Shown: positions 5,349 to 7,217 of the stretch, in pieces
How the letters are laid out: the number at the start of each line of letters is the position of its first letter
How positions within the stretch are numbered: position 1 is the first letter of the stretch
Assembly (NCBI GenBank): GCA_002381765.1
Contig: DFXX01000001.1
Coordinates: 5,547 to 12,763 of the forward strand
Direction: 5' to 3'
Source: Bacteriovoracaceae bacterium UBA4097
GTDB taxonomy: Bacteria; Bdellovibrionota; Bacteriovoracia; Bacteriovoracales; Bacteriovoracaceae
Length of the DNA stretch: 7,217 nucleotides
Translations under genes and position numbers: made by a program
The notes under the pieces: generated by a model
Databases searched by the model: none
Seen by the model: the letters and a program-made list of their open reading frames with translations, nothing else
What the model was told of the DNA's origin: nothing

Positions 5349-7066
5349 TTGCCTAACTCACTTAATTTCTTTTTAACGGTATTTGAGAGTTCCTCTTTTT
5401 TTACTTTAAGACTCTCCCCACTCTTTCTCATTTTGAGTTCGATTTCACCAGTAGCATTGAAATCTTTCTCGCCAATAAGTATTCTCACCGGAAGCCCAAT
5501 AAGATCAGAGTCCTTAAACATTTGACCTGGACCCAATTGACGATCATCAAAAAGCACTTCATAGCCGTCTTTCAGGAGGTCTTTCCAGACTTCTTCTGCT
5601 ACGGCTTTAATCTCAGGAGTTTTCCCAATATAGCAGAGATACACATCATAGGGGGCGATGGAAGCGGGCCAAATGATCCCGTCTTTATCATTGTTCTGCT
5701 CAACGGCTGCGGCCATCACTCGGGTGACTCCGATACCATAGCAACCCATAAGTGGAGTTACTCCCTGTCCTTTTTCATTTAGAACAGTGACTTTAAGACT
5801 CTTAGTGTATTTATCTCCCAATTGGAAGATGTGACCAACTTCGATACCTTTTTTAAGAACAACTTCATCTTCTCCAATGAAGTCTCCACTTTTGGCCAGA
5901 CGCAGATCGGCCCTGAAATGTTTGGCTTTAGTATCTCGAGAAGGAACAAAGCCTTTTAAGTGATGACCAACTTCATTTGCCCCCACTATATAGGAAGCCT
6001 CGGGATTAACAGCTTCATCATAGACTACTTTGAGCGCTACATCGGCGGTTGGTCCCATAAAGCCTTTAATGAGACCTAGTTTTTCCAGCTCATTTTGCTG
6101 AGCTGGGCGGATGTGTTCTGCCTTGACCTTATTTTTAAATTTAACTTCATTTAAGCTATCGTCACCCAGAAGCATGACCATGAAGAACTGCTCTTTACCA
6201 TTGATAATGGTATGCATGACCAGAGACTTAAGGCTCTGAGTAATAGGAAAGCCATGGGCTTCACAAACTTCTTCACAAGTTTTTTGATTTGGCGTTGCAA
6301 ACTTCTCCAGATCGGCCACTGGAGCAGAAGCAATATTCTTTCTAAGAGTAATGGCCTTCTCAATATTGGCGGCAAAGCCCGTAGAAGGCACGGTCACCAC
6401 ATCATCCTCTCCGCTATCGGCTACCACCTGAAACTCATGGGTTTTGGCATCCCCACTGGCCATAGCACCAGCATCGGCTTCAACCGCAATAAAATCCAAA
6501 CCCATTCTTCTAAAGATATTCTGATAAGCAATAAATATCTCATCATAGAACTTATTCAGAGATTCCTTATCGATATGGAAGGAATAGCCATCCTTCATAC
6601 AAAATTCACGGGCACGAAGAAGACCAAAGCGCGGGCGAATTTCATCACGGAACTTGGTATTGATTTGGTACAGACAAACCGGAAGCTGCTTATATGAACC
6701 TACGGTTCTTCTGAATAGATCGGTTACCGTCTCTTCATTGGTCGGACTCACGCATAACTCGCGGTCAGCGCGATCTTTAACTTTAAGCATCTGAGGACCC
6801 ATAGTTTCCCAACGACCCGATTCCTGCCAAAGTTCAGCGGGAGTCATGACTGGCATTTGAATCTCATAACAGCCAATGCGGTCGAGCTCTTCGCGCACTA
6901 TCTTTTCAATTTTTTTCAGAGAGCGGAAGGCCATGGGTAGATAGGTATAAAGGCCACCGGCCGTTTTATAAATAAGACCTGCTCTCATCATAAGCTGCTG
7001 AGAGACTATGTCTGCATCCGATGGAGTTTCTTTGTAAGTTTGCCAGTATCCTTGAGAAAGTCTCAT
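5339..7066 (-). CDS. proS: Proline-tRNA ligase, bacterial type with editing domain
   Basis: Charges tRNA(Pro) with proline using ATP, and clears mischarged Ala-tRNA(Pro). With the ATG at 7066 the protein is 575 residues (E. coli 572). Class II motifs are present: motif 1 at MPVMTPAELWQESGRWE (71-87), motif 2 at FRDEIRPRFGLLRAREFCMKD (139-159) and motif 3 at GCYGIGVTRV (441-450). The inserted editing domain runs from about 224 to 405, with the conserved lysine at K280 and GANEVGHHL (362-370). The anticodon-binding domain occupies about 472-565. A reading frame with a GTG start at 7114 would add 16 residues, but MRLSQGYWQTYKETPSDAD aligns with the E. coli start MRTSQYLLSTLKETPADAE, and a GAGGA site lies 4 nt before this ATG. 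The stop overlaps the start of the methyltransferase gene, so both are probably in one transcript. Confidence 0.97.
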   Translation of the reverse strand: MRLSQGYWQTYKETPSDADIVSQQLMMRAGLIYKTAGGLYTYLPMAFRSLKKIEKIVREELDRIGCYEIQMPVMTPAELWQESGRWETMGPQMLKVKDRADRELCVSPTNEETVTDLFRRTVGSYKQLPVCLYQINTKFRDEIRPRFGLLRAREFCMKDGYSFHIDKESLNKFYDEIFIAYQNIFRRMGLDFIAVEADAGAMASGDAKTHEFQVVADSGEDDVVTVPSTGFAANIEKAITLRKNIASAPVADLEKFATPNQKTCEEVCEAHGFPITQSLKSLVMHTIINGKEQFFMVMLLGDDSLNEVKFKNKVKAEHIRPAQQNELEKLGLIKGFMGPTADVALKVVYDEAVNPEASYIVGANEVGHHLKGFVPSRDTKAKHFRADLRLAKSGDFIGEDEVVLKKGIEVGHIFQLGDKYTKSLKVTVLNEKGQGVTPLMGCYGIGVTRVMAAAVEQNNDKDGIIWPASIAPYDVYLCYIGKTPEIKAVAEEVWKDLLKDGYEVLFDDRQLGPGQMFKDSDLIGLPVRILIGEKDFNATGEIELKMRKSGESLKVKKEELSNTVKKKLSELGKWA

Positions 7067-7070
7067 GCGA

Positions 7071-7076
7071 TCCTCT
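7071..7076 (-). promoter_or_regulatory. Ribosome binding site deciding the proS start
   Basis: AGAGGA on the minus strand lies 4 nt upstream of the ATG at 7066. The alternative GTG at 7114 has only AT-rich, non-Shine-Dalgarno sequence (around GTGAGCTAAAAATC) before it. This supports the shorter protein. Confidence 0.8.
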
Positions 7077-7217
7077 TTACTTGAATATGCTTGTGGAATG
7101 AAGGTCTTGATCACTAATGAAGATTTTTAGCTCACAATCCTCGATAAATTGTGCGCCAATTTCTACCATGGGGGAGGTCTCCTGCACAGGTATGATTTCC
7201 AAGTCAGTCCTCATCTG
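7077..7217 (-). CDS. 3' end of an unidentified gene (open at window edge)
   Basis: One minus-strand frame is open for 46 codons from the window edge to a TAA at 7079-7077, while both other minus frames are broken several times. The visible residues include LEIIPVQETSPMVEIGAQF and end in DQDLHSTSIFK. I do not recognise the family. The stop falls 10 nt before the proS ATG, a spacing typical of genes in one operon, which favours this being a real C-terminal end. It could instead be a short chance frame; internal ATGs at 7214 and 7169 exist, the latter with AGGAG 9 nt upstream, so a 30-codon ORF is also possible. No membrane segment or known motif is visible. Confidence 0.45.
   Translation of the reverse strand, partial: QMRTDLEIIPVQETSPMVEIGAQFIEDCELKIFISDQDLHSTSIFK

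Noticed and set aside
5001..6697. Plus-strand frames of 86-174 codons and a 74-codon minus frame within proS and the methyltransferase gene
   Set aside because: Shadows of well-conserved genes in other frames, with no family resemblance or start signals.

Overview
All recognisable genes in this window lie on the minus strand, so transcription runs from high to low coordinates. It is a dense block of translation genes: an unidentified gene end, proS, an RlmB-type rRNA methyltransferase gene, four tRNA genes (Thr-UGU, Tyr-GUA, Gly-UCC, Thr-GGU), tuf, then rpsJ, rplC, rplD, rplW and the first 255 codons of rplB. Every protein is full length and family-typical. I see no mobile element, CRISPR array or defence system, and no gap over 300 bases without a gene.

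The organism is a bacterium with moderate-to-low GC content. The long ProRS with its inserted editing domain, the CCA-encoding tRNAs and the Thr-Tyr-Gly-Thr-tuf order (as at E. coli tufB) fit a proteobacterium in the broad sense. The EF-Tu ending (GAGTVSDIIE) and the overall protein character lean towards the former deltaproteobacteria, possibly Bdellovibrionota. That placement is an inference.

Layout in transcription order. (1) 7217-4590: a short reading frame open at the window edge ends 10 nt before proS, and proS overlaps the methyltransferase gene by 10 nt; this looks like one operon. (2) 4578-2787: a good sigma70-like promoter (TTGATT, 17 nt, TATAAA) precedes the four tRNAs and tuf, and a strong intrinsic terminator follows tuf. 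(3) 2756-1: the S10-type ribosomal protein genes. rpsJ sits directly behind the tuf terminator. A well-formed promoter (TTGACG, 17 nt, TATAAA) overlaps the end of rpsJ, followed by an 86-nt gap with a stable hairpin before rplC. rplC, rplD, rplW and rplB are then tightly packed.

The genes serve one process: charging tRNA(Pro), modifying 23S rRNA, supplying four tRNAs, delivering aminoacyl-tRNA (EF-Tu) and building the ribosome. The points worth a second look are architectural: a tufB-type tRNA cluster joined to the S10 gene cluster, the apparent split of S10-operon transcription between rpsJ and rplC, a (GTT)8 repeat between two tRNA genes, and an annotated-looking GTG start for proS that should move to an internal ATG. 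I do not see an undescribed biological system here.
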